Below, piece by piece: positions 44,527 to 53,416 of a DNA stretch of 64,000 nucleotides. How positions within the stretch are numbered: the first letter of the stretch is position 1; each line of letters begins with the position of its first letter. Below the pieces are notes generated by a model that saw only the letters and a list, made by a program, of their open reading frames with translations, made no database searches and was not told the DNA's origin. The translations under genes were made by a program, and so were the position numbers. Source of the DNA: Neobacillus sp. PS2-9 (lineage in GTDB: Bacteria > Bacillota > Bacilli > Bacillales > Cytobacillaceae); the NCBI RefSeq assembly GCF_030915525.1, contig NZ_CP133269.1, positions 4,103,501-4,167,500 of the forward strand, in the 5' to 3' direction.

Positions 44527-46295
44527 ACTAATAAACAACTCCCTACCATCTCTCTAATTGAATTAATTTCCACAGGTTTACTAATGTAAAAACCCTGTGC
44601 AAGATCACAGGCACCCAATTGTAAAAAATCCAATTGATCTAAAGTCTCTACACCTTCAGCCACGACCTTTAATTTGAGTATATGTGCTAGTGCAATCACA
44701 GCTGTTACAATGGCGCTATTTTCTTCATCATAGCCAAGGTTCATAATGAAAGATTTATCTATTTTTAGAGTATCAATCGGAAAGTTCTTTAAATAGCTTA
44801 ATGATGAAAAACCAGTACCAAAATCATCAATTGAAATGGAAATTCCAAGAGACTTAAGGTTCTTTAGTATTTTTGCTGCAAGTTCTGGTTCCTTCATCAC
44901 AGTGCTCTCTGTTAATTCCAATTCTAATGCCCTTGGCGGCAATCCTGTCTCAGAAAGAATCACACTAATCACTTCTTCGAGATTCTGTTTTTGAAATTGT
45001 GCTGGCGATATGTTTACACTAACTGTCAGCTCGTCAAACCCAGCATCATGCCACATTTTACATTCAGAACATGCTTTGCGTAATACCCATTCCCCAATAG
45101 GAACGATTAATCCAGATTCCTCAGCAATTGATATAAATGTATCTGGATATAAGAGTTTGTTTTCATCACTTTTCCACCTGATTAATGCTTCCATACCGGA
45201 AATCCTGCCTGTTTTCAAATTCATTTTAGGTTGATAATGGAGAACGAACTCCTGTTTTTCAAGGGCTTGCCTTAAATTTATCTCCATATCCATACGTACC
45301 ATTGCGTGGACTTTCATATTAGGTACAAACAATGAATAACAATTTCTCCCTTTTTCTTTTGAATGATACATTGCAAGGTCAGCATTTTTAATTAAATTAT
45401 TCATATCACTCCCATGTTCTGGATGTAAACATATTCCAATACTGGGTGATATAGTAAACCTTTGTTTATTTATCCAAAATGGTTCTTTCATTACATCAAG
45501 AATGAAGTCACATAATTCATTAACCATGTCTAAACTATAAACATTAGGAATTATGAGTACAAATTCATCTCCACCAAATCTCGCTAGTATATTTTCTTTC
45601 CCGACTGTATCTCTTAATCGTTCTGCCACTGCCTGCAATAAAGCATCCCCTGCTTGATGTCCTAAACTATCATTAATGACTTTGAAATGATCTAAATCTA
45701 AGAGAACCACTCCTAGTATTTGGTTATTCCCCATAGGAAAATCATGTAGATATTTTTCAAGGTATGCCTTTATAAACCACCTATTCGGCAGACCGGTTAA
45801 AGCATCATGGTAAGCCATATGCTCTATCTTCTTTTCTGCCTTTTTCAAGTCAGTTATATCTAATCCAAAACCAAGGAGGAAGTCTTTTCCTGATTCAGGT
45901 AGCTCAATTATCGTTTTACCAGAAAACATAATTGATTCTTTCCCTTGAAATCCAACCTTTGCTTCCCTTGTTATAAGACGACGCTCTTCCCATACTTCGA
46001 GGTCAATTTCACGATTTAATTGGGCTATATGTTGCGGGAAAAAATCAAACACTGTTTTTCCTACCAGTTCTTCCAATGATAGACCATTTGCAAGACAAGC
46101 CTGTTTATTTGCAAATATTGTTCTGCCCTCAGGGTCCTCTAAAAAAACATTTATTGGCAGTGCATCTAAAACCCTGGAATGTAAGGATGTATGTAAACGC
46201 AATTGTTTTTGGAGCTCCACTTCCCTCTTCTCAAGCTCATCTATTCGTAATTGTAATTCCTTTAAGGTTTGGCCATTTTGGGAATGTTGGTTCAC
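44523..46295 (-). CDS. PAS-GGDEF-EAL cyclic-di-GMP turnover protein
   Basis: 590 residues, no membrane helix. An N-terminal coiled coil (about 10-35), a PAS sensor (about 40-150), a GGDEF domain (about 160-320) with intact GGDEF at 241-245 but no RxxD inhibitory site five residues before it, and an EAL domain (about 335-585) with EAL at 369-371 and the catalytic-site motifs ELTES, DDFGTGFSSL and VAEGVET. Both enzyme activities look possible; which dominates is unknown. GTG start after GGGAG. Monocistronic. It is the second c-di-GMP protein in the window, so it may oppose or balance the cyclase at 29-31 kb. Confidence 0.92.
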   Translation of the reverse strand: MNQHSQNGQTLKELQLRIDELEKREVELQKQLRLHTSLHSRVLDALPINVFLEDPEGRTIFANKQACLANGLSLEELVGKTVFDFFPQHIAQLNREIDLEVWEERRLITREAKVGFQGKESIMFSGKTIIELPESGKDFLLGFGLDITDLKKAEKKIEHMAYHDALTGLPNRWFIKAYLEKYLHDFPMGNNQILGVVLLDLDHFKVINDSLGHQAGDALLQAVAERLRDTVGKENILARFGGDEFVLIIPNVYSLDMVNELCDFILDVMKEPFWINKQRFTISPSIGICLHPEHGSDMNNLIKNADLAMYHSKEKGRNCYSLFVPNMKVHAMVRMDMEINLRQALEKQEFVLHYQPKMNLKTGRISGMEALIRWKSDENKLLYPDTFISIAEESGLIVPIGEWVLRKACSECKMWHDAGFDELTVSVNISPAQFQKQNLEEVISVILSETGLPPRALELELTESTVMKEPELAAKILKNLKSLGISISIDDFGTGFSSLSYLKNFPIDTLKIDKSFIMNLGYDEENSAIVTAVIALAHILKLKVVAEGVETLDQLDFLQLGACDLAQGFYISKPVEINSIREMVGSCLLV

Positions 46296-46412
46296 TTATT
46301 GCTCCCGCCTTTATCAACAAACTTTTTAATTAAAAATTACCATAACCATATTTTATATCTGTTTCTATTGCATTATTTTTTTATTTCTTACAATTTGATG
46401 AAAGAAATAATA

Positions 46413-46449
46413 AAAGGCGGAAGCGCCTCGTTCAGCCCCGACAGGCAAA
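46413..46449 (+). repeat. Truncated R1 hairpin repeat (left end only)
   Basis: AAGGCGGAAGCGCCTCG followed by TTCAGCCCCGACAGGCAAA matches the first 37 bases of the R1 copies at 17613 and 37870, then gives way directly to the 52-bp tandem array. Confidence 0.75.
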
Positions 46450-46815
46450 GAGAAAGAGAAGAAGGTCGCATAGGAGCAGTCTACGGGCCCAAACTGGCTG
46501 GAAAAAAAAGAAGAAGGTCGCATAGGAGCAGTCTACGAGCCCAAACTGGCTGGAAAAAAAGAAGAAGGTCGCATAGAAGCAGTCTACAAGCCCAAACTGA
46601 CTGGAAGAAAGAGAAGAAGGTCGCATAGAAGCAGTCTACGGATCCAAACTGGCTGGAAGAAGGAGAAGAAGGTCGCATAGGAGCAGTCTACGGATCCAAA
46701 CTGGCTGGAAGAAGGAGAAGAAGGTCGCATAGGAGCAGTCTACACGCCCTAACTGGCTGGAAGAAGGAGAAGAAGGTCACATAGAAGCGCAGTCAACGGC
46801 CCAAACTGGCTGTAA
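46450..46815 (-). repeat. Tandem array of about seven 52-bp units (array 1)
   Basis: The word GAAGGTCGCA (GAAGGTCACA in the last) starts at 46461, 46513, 46564, 46616, 46668, 46720 and 46772, a 51-52 bp period. Read on the minus strand, each unit contains GGGC(T/C)CGTAGACTGCTCC then TATGCGACC, which corresponds to the core of the array at 63.4 kb. Units differ by single bases and short A-run changes. Confidence 0.88.
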
Positions 46816-47004
46816 AAAAGAAATTTGTACTCAATGGCAGATTGCATCAAGGCAGACCAAAAACCGAGTGTATACCCATTTCTGAATCAAGAAAATGGTG
46901 CCTTTTTCATAAAACTTGATTAATTGTTACTTGTGAAAAAAACAGTAAGTCTGTTTGAGTTACCCTAAAACTTGAAAAAAGCATTTGACATTGTACGCTA
47001 AACA

Positions 47005-47042
47005 AAAACAAAAGACCGCTAAATATTCTTAGCAGTCTTTTT
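47005..47042 (-). terminator. Terminator of gndA
   Basis: AAAGACCGCTAA / TTAGCAGTCTTT stem (one mismatch) with a six-base loop; followed by TTTTGTTTTTG on the minus strand. Confidence 0.78.
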
Positions 47043-47078
47043 GGCAGTTCAACATATCTCAATTGCAATCCAGAAGAA

Positions 47079-48491
47079 TTACTCCATCCAGTTCGTATGA
47101 AACACTCCCTCTTTATCCACACGTTGATAGGTATGTGCGCCAAAATAGTCACGTTGGGCTTGCAACAGATTGGCAGGAAGAGTCTCTGTGCGATAGCTAT
47201 CATAGTATGCGATCGCACTTGCAAAGGATGGCACAGGAATCCCGCGCTCAATTGCCATAGCAACCACTTTTCGTAACGATCCCTGATAGTTTTCAACAAT
47301 TTCTTTAAAGTAAGGATCTAATAAAAGATTGGCTAGTTCAGGATTTTGGTCATAGGCATCTTTAATCTTTTGGAGGAACTGCGCTCGAATGATGCAGCCG
47401 CCTCTAAAAATCATGGCAATATCACCATAGCGAAGATTCCAATCATATTCTTCTGATGCTACACGCATTTGTGCAAATCCTTGTGCATAGGAGCAAATTT
47501 TGCTCATGTACAAAGCTTTACGGATTGCTTCAATTAGTTCCTCTTTGTCTCCCTCAAATGCACGAACTCCAGGTCCATTAAGAATTTTACTTGCTTTCAC
47601 ACGCTCGTCCTTCATTGCCGAAATAAACCGAGCAAATACGGATTCTGTAATAATTGGTAGTGGTACCCCTAAATCTAATGCATTTTGACTGGTCCATTTG
47701 CCGGTACCTTTTTGACCCGCTGTATCCAGAATCATATCAACTAGTGGTTTACCCGTTTCATCATCAACCTTTGTAAAAATATCTGCTGTTATTTCAATTA
47801 AATAACTGTCTAATTCTCCTTTATTCCATTCGGCAAATACCTTATGAAGTTCTTCCGCGCTTAAACCAAGGACATTCTTTAGAATATAATAGGCCTCGGA
47901 AATTAATTGCATATCTCCATATTCGATCCCATTATGTACCATTTTTACATAATGCCCCGCTCCATTTGGACCAATATATGTACAGCATGGGTCACCTTTT
48001 ACTTTAGCTGAAATGGCTTCGAAGATTGGCTGAACTAGTTCATATGCCTCTTTTTTCCCACCTGGCATAATTGCCGGACCTTTTAATGCACCTTCTTCAC
48101 CACCAGAAACACCTGTCCCTATAAAATGGAACCCAGCTGACTCGAGTTCTTTGTTTCGTCTGATTGTATCTTGAAAAAATGTATTCCCACCATCAATAAG
48201 AATGTCGCCTTCTTCTAAATATGGTTTTAAGGAATCAATTGTTGCATCTGTTGCGGTTCCTGCTTTCACCATTAATAAAATTTTTCTTGGTTTCTCTAAT
48301 AAATTTACAAATTCTTCAACTGATTGAGCACCCGCAAAATTTTTCCCTTCAGCTTCATTCTTTAAAAATGCTTCTGTTTTATCATAAGAACGATTAAAAA
48401 CAGCCACAGAATATCCTCGACTTTCAATGTTTAACGCAAGGTTTTTCCCCATAACAGCTAAACCAATTACTCCAATTTGTTGTTTTGTCAT
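47079..48491 (-). CDS. gndA: NADP-dependent 6-phosphogluconate dehydrogenase, decarboxylating
   Basis: Third step of the oxidative pentose phosphate pathway: 6-phosphogluconate to ribulose 5-phosphate, CO2 and NADPH. The 470-residue long form has the Rossmann motif [17 protein letters not shown] with the NRS segment typical of NADP binding (VFNRSYDKT), the catalytic region [21 protein letters not shown] and [13 protein letters not shown], and the C-terminal helical domain ending in [22 protein letters not shown] second, shorter dehydrogenase of different type is at 52186. Own terminator. Confidence 0.95.
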   Translation of the reverse strand: MTKQQIGVIGLAVMGKNLALNIESRGYSVAVFNRSYDKTEAFLKNEAEGKNFAGAQSVEEFVNLLEKPRKILLMVKAGTATDATIDSLKPYLEEGDILIDGGNTFFQDTIRRNKELESAGFHFIGTGVSGGEEGALKGPAIMPGGKKEAYELVQPIFEAISAKVKGDPCCTYIGPNGAGHYVKMVHNGIEYGDMQLISEAYYILKNVLGLSAEELHKVFAEWNKGELDSYLIEITADIFTKVDDETGKPLVDMILDTAGQKGTGKWTSQNALDLGVPLPIITESVFARFISAMKDERVKASKILNGPGVRAFEGDKEELIEAIRKALYMSKICSYAQGFAQMRVASEEYDWNLRYGDIAMIFRGGCIIRAQFLQKIKDAYDQNPELANLLLDPYFKEIVENYQGSLRKVVAMAIERGIPVPSFASAIAYYDSYRTETLPANLLQAQRDYFGAHTYQRVDKEGVFHTNWME

Positions 48492-48627
48492 TCTAACGCC
48501 CTCTTTCTATTCGTTCTATTTTAATAATTACATTCTACCCTCTATAGTTTGGCTTTCTTTAAAAAGTATAACACTTATTAAATTTTTATATAAAAGAAAC
48601 AGCCTCATTGAGCTTTTATTTACTAAG

Positions 48628-48807
48628 GCTTTGTTAAAATTGTATGTTGATTTCCGCTCTAGGCACGAGCGGTTCGTGGGTGTTTCGGCGAGCCTCCTCG
48701 GAGAAAAGCGCCTGCGGGGTCTCCCCTGAACCATACTCCCACAGGAGTCTTCGTGCCTTCCGCTCTAATCAACAGGGTGTAAAAATCAACACTGTTCTTT
48801 AACCCAG
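48628..48807 (+). repeat. 180-bp MITE-like element, copy 1
   Basis: Begins GCTTTGTTAAA, contains TGTTGATTTCCGCT near the left and CTCTAATCAACAG near the right, and ends in a degenerate TTTAACCCAG. Same length and orientation as the copy at 53211. The interior is GC-rich and has CGAGCGGTTCGTGGG and CGGCGAGCCTCCTCGG. It lies between the divergent genes gndA and azoR. Confidence 0.82.
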
Positions 48808-48826
48808 ACTAAAGTTGACACTTAAT

Positions 48827-48836
48827 GTTCATGAAC
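48827..48836. promoter_or_regulatory. Short palindrome upstream of azoR
   Basis: GTTCATGAAC is a perfect 10-bp palindrome about 85 bases before the azoreductase start; a related TTTGTTCAA half lies nearby. A TATAAT is present closer to the gene. It may be a regulator's operator, but no regulator gene is adjacent. Confidence 0.3.
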
Positions 48837-48921
48837 GTCACTGTTTGTTCAATGTTGAGCAAAGATATTTTTTCTATAATGAGAGTAAGAAATTAAATAC
48901 TTTCAGATAGGTCGTGTTTTA

Positions 48922-49587
48922 GTGAAAAAATTACTTTATGTAACAGCAAACCCCAAAGGACTTGAAAAATCAAAGGGATTGCAAATCGGTGAAGCCTTCC
49001 TCGAGGTCTATCAACAACAGCGTCCGGACGTTGAAATTAAAAGAATGGATTTATTTTCATTAGATTTTGCTCAAATGGATGCAGACTTGGTGTTTGCTAG
49101 AGGGAAATTAGCTGGGTATGGATATTCATTAGATCAATTGTCCGAAGTGGAAAGAGAGAAAATCTTAAAAATGCACGCCCTTGCGGATGAATTTATCTCT
49201 TATGACTATTACGTTTTTGTGTCACCCATGTGGAATTTAAATTCCCCCGCGGTAGTAAAAGCCTTTTTAGATAACCTATTTATTGCAGGCAAAACCTTTG
49301 CCCATACAGCAAACGGACCAAAAGGACTTTTAACAGATAAAAAAGCCATTCATATTCAGACAAGGGGTGGACAATATACAGGAACCCCACTTCAAGATAT
49401 GGAATCTGGTGACCGTTATTTAAGAATTGCCCTTACCTTCCTTGGCATAAACGTCATGGATACTGTCGTTGCTGAAGGTTTTGATCTTTATCCCCAAAGG
49501 GTACCTGAAATCTTAGCAAAAGCAAAGGAAAGTGCAAAACTGGCTGCCATAGAATTTAGCCGTGAACCAGTCACTGCACAAAACTAG
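48922..49587 (+). CDS. azoR: FMN-dependent NADH-azoreductase
   Basis: A 221-residue flavodoxin-fold quinone/azo reductase that uses FMN and NADH and protects against quinones and electrophiles. FMN-binding segments are visible: VTANPKGLEKSKG, the SPMWNLNSPAVVKAFLDN loop and IQTRGGQY. The length and loop order fit B. subtilis AzoR1/AzoR2. GTG start; the ribosome site (AGGT) is weak and rather far. Strong terminator just after. Confidence 0.88.
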   Translation: MKKLLYVTANPKGLEKSKGLQIGEAFLEVYQQQRPDVEIKRMDLFSLDFAQMDADLVFARGKLAGYGYSLDQLSEVEREKILKMHALADEFISYDYYVFVSPMWNLNSPAVVKAFLDNLFIAGKTFAHTANGPKGLLTDKKAIHIQTRGGQYTGTPLQDMESGDRYLRIALTFLGINVMDTVVAEGFDLYPQRVPEILAKAKESAKLAAIEFSREPVTAQN

Positions 49588-49613
49588 GAGGCCTCCTTAA
49601 GAGGCCTTTTTTG
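49588..49613 (+). terminator. Terminator of azoR
   Basis: AGGCCTC / GAGGCCT stem, five-base loop, six Ts. Confidence 0.85.
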
Positions 49614-49704
49614 TATAACTTTCTAAAAATTTCGCGAATATTGTTGTATAATAAGGGAAATACCTGTAAAATTTTCCTATGAGCCCTAATGGACGGTGAT
49701 GTTT

Positions 49705-50985
49705 ATGGAAATTACGAAACACCTTTTCTTAAATCTCTCCCTTTTAATTATATTGCTTTTCTTTGGTTTGCTAATTCTTGAAAAAAGTAAAAAATTCACC
49801 TTTTCTAAACCCTCTTTAGTCTTAATATTTAGTTTCTTGATATTGTTATGTATTCAATTCTCCTATAATCCAGTTCCCTATGCTAGGTACGATTTAAGAA
49901 TTATTCCATTAGTACTTGGCGGCCTTTATGTAGGAATTGGACCCATCCTTGTATTATCACTAATAATCCTAAGAAGTTTCTACGGATTAAATTTAGGTTT
50001 TCTTCAAACATCCGTTCTTTATGCACCACTTATTATTATTTTTTGGCGTATGTATCCATGGTTTTGGAAGCAGGTTCCCGTTCGACGAATATTTACCACA
50101 GTTTGTATGGGTATGACCCTTTCCATCATTACAGTCCTGGGCATGAGCTTCAGCAATACTCAAACAAACTGGTTCGATGCTTGGTTTGCCTATTTGGTCA
50201 TACCTTCCCTCGGAATTGGCATTCTTTCTTACTCGATAGAATTTGTTATAAAAAATACAGAGATGCGCCAACAACTGATAAAGGCAGAAAAATTAAAAGC
50301 CGTTGAACAAATGGGGGCTGCAATTTCCCATGAGATCCGCAATCCGCTAACTGCAGCCAGCGGTTTTGTTCAACTTCTACAGGATGATTATCTACCTAGA
50401 CAAAAAAGGAAGGAGTATTTATCCATCGTAAAGGAAGAATTACATTCTGCCGAAAGGGTCATCCAAGATTATTTAACCTTTGCTAAACCAGACTTAGAAA
50501 CCTTTGAAGAACTGAATGTAAAAAGTGAACTCCGACAAATTATAAATATTCTTCAGCCTTTGGCCAATCAAAATTCGGTTGAGATTATTACCGATTTCTC
50601 AGTAATCGGATTCATAAAAGGGGACAGACAAAAATTTCGACAATGCTTTATTAATGTCCTAAAAAATGCGATTGAATCAATGTCTCATGGCGGCCATCTA
50701 ACGTTATCAACTGAATATAGCCAAAACTGTATCACCATTAGAGTGACAGACACGGGAGTTGGCATGACAAAGGAGCAGCTTGATCGATTAGGAGAACCTT
50801 TTTACTCCACAAAAGGTAAAAATGGTACCGGTTTAGGCATGATGGTGGTGTATAGCATTGTGCGTGCCCTTGATGGTGAAATTTGGGTTGATAGTGAAGT
50901 AGGCAAAGGAACAATCTTTCAATTCGAATTCCCTGCTCTAACGAATTTCTTGAATATGACTGATTCAAAAGCGAATGAAGGCTGA
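49705..50985 (+). CDS. KinB-like membrane sensor histidine kinase
   Basis: A 426-residue kinase with six N-terminal membrane helices (about 1-190) in the 5TM-5TMR_LYT style, then a cytoplasmic HisKA domain with phospho-acceptor His in GAAISHEIRNPLTAASGFVQLL and an ATPase domain (NVLKNAIESM, TDTGVGM, GTGLGMMVVYSIV). KinB-type kinases feed the sporulation phosphorelay through Spo0F; the same size and layout, and the absence of a partner regulator gene here, suggest that role. GGTGAT lies before the chosen ATG; outer GTG/ATG codons overlap it. Confidence 0.82.
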   Translation: MEITKHLFLNLSLLIILLFFGLLILEKSKKFTFSKPSLVLIFSFLILLCIQFSYNPVPYARYDLRIIPLVLGGLYVGIGPILVLSLIILRSFYGLNLGFLQTSVLYAPLIIIFWRMYPWFWKQVPVRRIFTTVCMGMTLSIITVLGMSFSNTQTNWFDAWFAYLVIPSLGIGILSYSIEFVIKNTEMRQQLIKAEKLKAVEQMGAAISHEIRNPLTAASGFVQLLQDDYLPRQKRKEYLSIVKEELHSAERVIQDYLTFAKPDLETFEELNVKSELRQIINILQPLANQNSVEIITDFSVIGFIKGDRQKFRQCFINVLKNAIESMSHGGHLTLSTEYSQNCITIRVTDTGVGMTKEQLDRLGEPFYSTKGKNGTGLGMMVVYSIVRALDGEIWVDSEVGKGTIFQFEFPALTNFLNMTDSKANEG

Positions 50986-51007
50986 CTCAATGAGTCAGCC
51001 TTCTTTT
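50977..51007. terminator. Bidirectional terminator
   Basis: Thirteen-bp stem GAAGGCTGACTCA / TGAGTCAGCCTTC with almost no loop, overlapping the kinase stop codon; serves also the convergent CAP-domain gene. Confidence 0.88.
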
Positions 51008-51013
51008 ACAGGT

Positions 51014-52024
51014 TTATTTGCCAATAAACATTTGTGTCCAATGCTTCCCAGTCTGTTCAAATCCAACTCCAATGTGAGTGAAATTTGGACTGAGGATGTT
51101 TTTACGATGCCCTTCGCTGTTCATCCAAGCAGTTACTACTTCTTGTGGTGTTTGTTGTCCTTGTGCAATATTTTCACCAGCAGACTTATAAGTTATACCA
51201 AAATCCCTCATCATGTCGAAAGGAGATCCATACGTTGGACTAGTATGTGAAAAGTAATGATTTTGCTGCATATCTTGTGATTTTTTCTGAGCTACCCCAC
51301 TTAATTGAGTATCAGCTTTCAATGCCGGAAGTCCGTTTTTGCTTCTTTGAGCGTTTGTTAAGTTAATGACTTGTTGTACATATTGGCTAACCGCTCCACT
51401 AGTAGGCGCATTGGTTGCTGGCTGTTTTTGTGCTGGTTGTGCAGGCTGTGCCTGTTGTGGTGCAGGTGTTGGAGCAGGAGCTGTTGGTGCCGGCTGTGCC
51501 TGCTTCGGTGCCATCGGTGTTGTCTGCTTAGGCGCAGGTTGAGCCTGCTGTGGTGCCGGCTGACCCGCAGGTGTTTGACCAGTTGGAAGCTGCTGATTGA
51601 TATACGGCTGGATTTGATTCATAATTCCTGCCCAACCCTGTTTTGGGTCCATTTGAACAAATTGATACTTGGCGTCGCGAATCAATACTGCCCTAGTATG
51701 AGGATATTGATTACTGTCCAAATTGGTTTGGTAAGCAGAAATCATATCATCATTATTTCTATTTATTTTCCGTTTATTATTAAACCAATTACGATCTGTA
51801 TCACTTTGGCTGTTGTTAGTATTTGTATAATCCTCTGTAAGCGGACCATTATGGTCAATCCCATCATCCCGTCCATTCCGAACATCAAGAATGTGGTCAT
51901 TTCGGTTTGTGTTCATTCCCACTCGGTCACGATCGTTGAGATCATTACGAGCATTGTTATTACAAGCTGCTAACCCCATTGTGAGGACCGCTGTTAGAAG
52001 GATTCCTGCTGGTTTTTTTATCAA
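51014..52024 (-). CDS. CAP-domain (SCP-like) lipoprotein, YkwD-like
   Basis: 336 residues. A lipoprotein signal peptide ends at LAAC (Cys about 21). A polar Asn/Asp-rich region follows (about 22-150), then a Pro/Gln/Ala-rich linker (about 170-235) and a C-terminal CAP domain (about 240-336) with NAQRSKNGLPALKAD, HYFSHTSPTYGSPFDMM, GENIAQGQ and SEGHRKNIL, the conserved His/Glu set. Bacillus relatives are spore or surface proteins of unknown activity. The chosen TTG is eight bases after AAGGGGG; the longer upstream frame would bury the signal peptide. Confidence 0.84.
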   Translation of the reverse strand: MIKKPAGILLTAVLTMGLAACNNNARNDLNDRDRVGMNTNRNDHILDVRNGRDDGIDHNGPLTEDYTNTNNSQSDTDRNWFNNKRKINRNNDDMISAYQTNLDSNQYPHTRAVLIRDAKYQFVQMDPKQGWAGIMNQIQPYINQQLPTGQTPAGQPAPQQAQPAPKQTTPMAPKQAQPAPTAPAPTPAPQQAQPAQPAQKQPATNAPTSGAVSQYVQQVINLTNAQRSKNGLPALKADTQLSGVAQKKSQDMQQNHYFSHTSPTYGSPFDMMRDFGITYKSAGENIAQGQQTPQEVVTAWMNSEGHRKNILSPNFTHIGVGFEQTGKHWTQMFIGK

Positions 52025-52136
52025 TCGAAAAACCCCCTTTTTCTCAAAAAGTTTTCTTGCCTTCTTATTCTTTATTTTTTGTGAAGAACTATGAATGGTA
52101 ATAAACGTCTGAATGAAAAGAAAAAGGATTTTAGGG

Positions 52137-52172
52137 TAAAAAAAAACAACAGATGAAAGTTCCATCTGTTGT
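52137..52172 (-). terminator. Terminator of gnd (YqeC-type)
   Basis: AACAACAGATG / CATCTGTTGTT stem, seven-base loop, T-run on the minus strand. Confidence 0.88.
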
Positions 52173-52185
52173 TCTACCAGTTCAA

Positions 52186-53082
52186 TTATTTACTGACAAC
52201 TCCGTGTCCGCCAAATTCATTTCTTAAAGCAGATACCACTTTTCCTGAGAAAGTGTCTTCTTCCAACGAGCGATATCTCATCATAAGAGATAGAGCAATT
52301 ACAGGGGAAGCAGTTTGAAGGTCTAAGGCTGTTTCTACAGTCCATTTTCCTTCACCTGAAGAATGCATGATTCCTTTAATTCCTTCTAGCTTTGCATCCT
52401 TTGAAAAAGCATTTTGTGTCAATTCCATTAACCAAGAACGGATAACAGACCCGTTACTCCACACCCTTGCAACCTGCTCAAAATCATAATCATATGGACT
52501 TTTATCAAGCAGTTCAAAACCTTCAGCAATCGACTGCATCATTCCATACTCAATTCCATTATGTATCATTTTTAAGTAATGGCCGCTTCCACTTTCTCCT
52601 GCATAAAGGTAGCCGTTTTCTACACAAATATGTTCAAAAATTTGTTCCACATGCTGGAATGCTTCTTTGTTTCCACCAATCATAGTACAAGCACCATTTC
52701 TTGCGCCTTCCACTCCTCCACTCGTACCAACATCAAGGAAATGGACGCCCTTTTCGGCAAATTCTTTTCCACGAGCGATTGATTCTTTATAGTGAGAATT
52801 TCCACCTTCGATAACAATATCTCCAGCGTCAAGTAATTCTTTAAGCTCTTGAAGTACATTATTTGTAATTTGGCCCGCTGGTACCATTACCCAAACGGCT
52901 TTCGGAGATGGAAGAGATGAAACTAATTCTGTTAATGAACTAACACCTTGTCCACCTTTTTCAGAGATTTCTGCAACAGCCTTTGCATTTACATCAAATG
53001 CTGCAACCTCGTGTTTATGATCTAATAAGTTTAAAGCTAAACTATATCCCATTTTTCCTAAGCCAATTAATCCAATTTTCAT
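52186..53082 (-). CDS. gnd: 6-phosphogluconate dehydrogenase, short YqeC type
   Basis: 298 residues of the short decarboxylating 6-phosphogluconate dehydrogenase class (B. subtilis YqeC type), which often prefers NAD. The Rossmann motif is IGLIGLGKMGYSLALNLLDH with an acidic VAAFDVN second strand, which fits NAD use. Catalytic motifs are VGTSGGVEGARNGACTMIGG and LKMIHNGIEYGMMQ. It is divergent from an RpiR-type regulator, with a MITE-like element between them. The co-occurrence with gndA gives the cell two cofactor options. Confidence 0.9.
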   Translation of the reverse strand: MKIGLIGLGKMGYSLALNLLDHKHEVAAFDVNAKAVAEISEKGGQGVSSLTELVSSLPSPKAVWVMVPAGQITNNVLQELKELLDAGDIVIEGGNSHYKESIARGKEFAEKGVHFLDVGTSGGVEGARNGACTMIGGNKEAFQHVEQIFEHICVENGYLYAGESGSGHYLKMIHNGIEYGMMQSIAEGFELLDKSPYDYDFEQVARVWSNGSVIRSWLMELTQNAFSKDAKLEGIKGIMHSSGEGKWTVETALDLQTASPVIALSLMMRYRSLEEDTFSGKVVSALRNEFGGHGVVSK

Positions 53083-53416
53083 TTATATGTCTCCTTCATG
53101 AAATATTTTTTCATCTTCTACTACTATAGTCAAAAAAATTTCTTTCCGCAATTGATTTGATGAAATTTTTTTTCATAAACTGTTTTTATGCTATAATTTA
53201 TTTATCAATTGCTCTGTTAAACTTGTCTGTTGATTTCCGCTGCAGGCGCGAGCGGTTCGTGGGCGTTTCGGCGAGCCTCCTCGGCGCTTGCGCCTGCGGG
53301 GTCTCCCCTGAACCGTACTCCCACAGGAGTCTTCGCGCCTTCCGCTCCAATCAACAGGTTATAAAAATCATCAATGTTCATTAACAAAGCAAATCAATAA
53401 AAAATGAGGGTTGCGG
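53083..53416. other. Divergent gnd-rpiR intergenic region, mostly MITE copy
   Basis: The 180-bp MITE-like element (53211-53390) occupies most of it, leaving only about 25 bases to the regulator gene, so the regulator's promoter may lie inside the element. The gnd promoter is presumably at 53090-53200, which is A/T-rich. Confidence 0.5.
53211..53390 (+). repeat. 180-bp MITE-like element, copy 2
   Basis: Begins GCTCTGTTAAACTTG and ends ATTAACAAAGC. The interior matches copies 1 and 3. The flanks TTATCAATT and AAATCAATA agree at six of nine positions, possibly a worn target duplication. Confidence 0.84.

Larger units (their letters stand above)
46296..47010. other. Repeat-filled region between the GGDEF-EAL gene and gndA
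   Basis: Holds a truncated R1 hairpin repeat (46413-46449), a tandem array of about seven 52-bp units, and about 190 bases of unremarkable A/T-rich DNA. Open frames through the array are low-complexity artefacts. Confidence 0.6.

Noticed and set aside
46269..46678. Protein-coding frames across the 52-bp array (both strands)
   Set aside because: Low-complexity products whose sequence only reflects the repeat period; no ribosome site or family match.
48528..48734. Small frames inside the MITE-like copies (also near 53157 and 59319)
   Set aside because: The same peptides recur because the element recurs; no start signals, and they break in other copies.
51371..51973. 200-residue plus-strand frame within the CAP-lipoprotein gene
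   Set aside because: Leu/Cys/Arg-rich antisense of the Pro/Gln/Ala linker; an artefact of composition.
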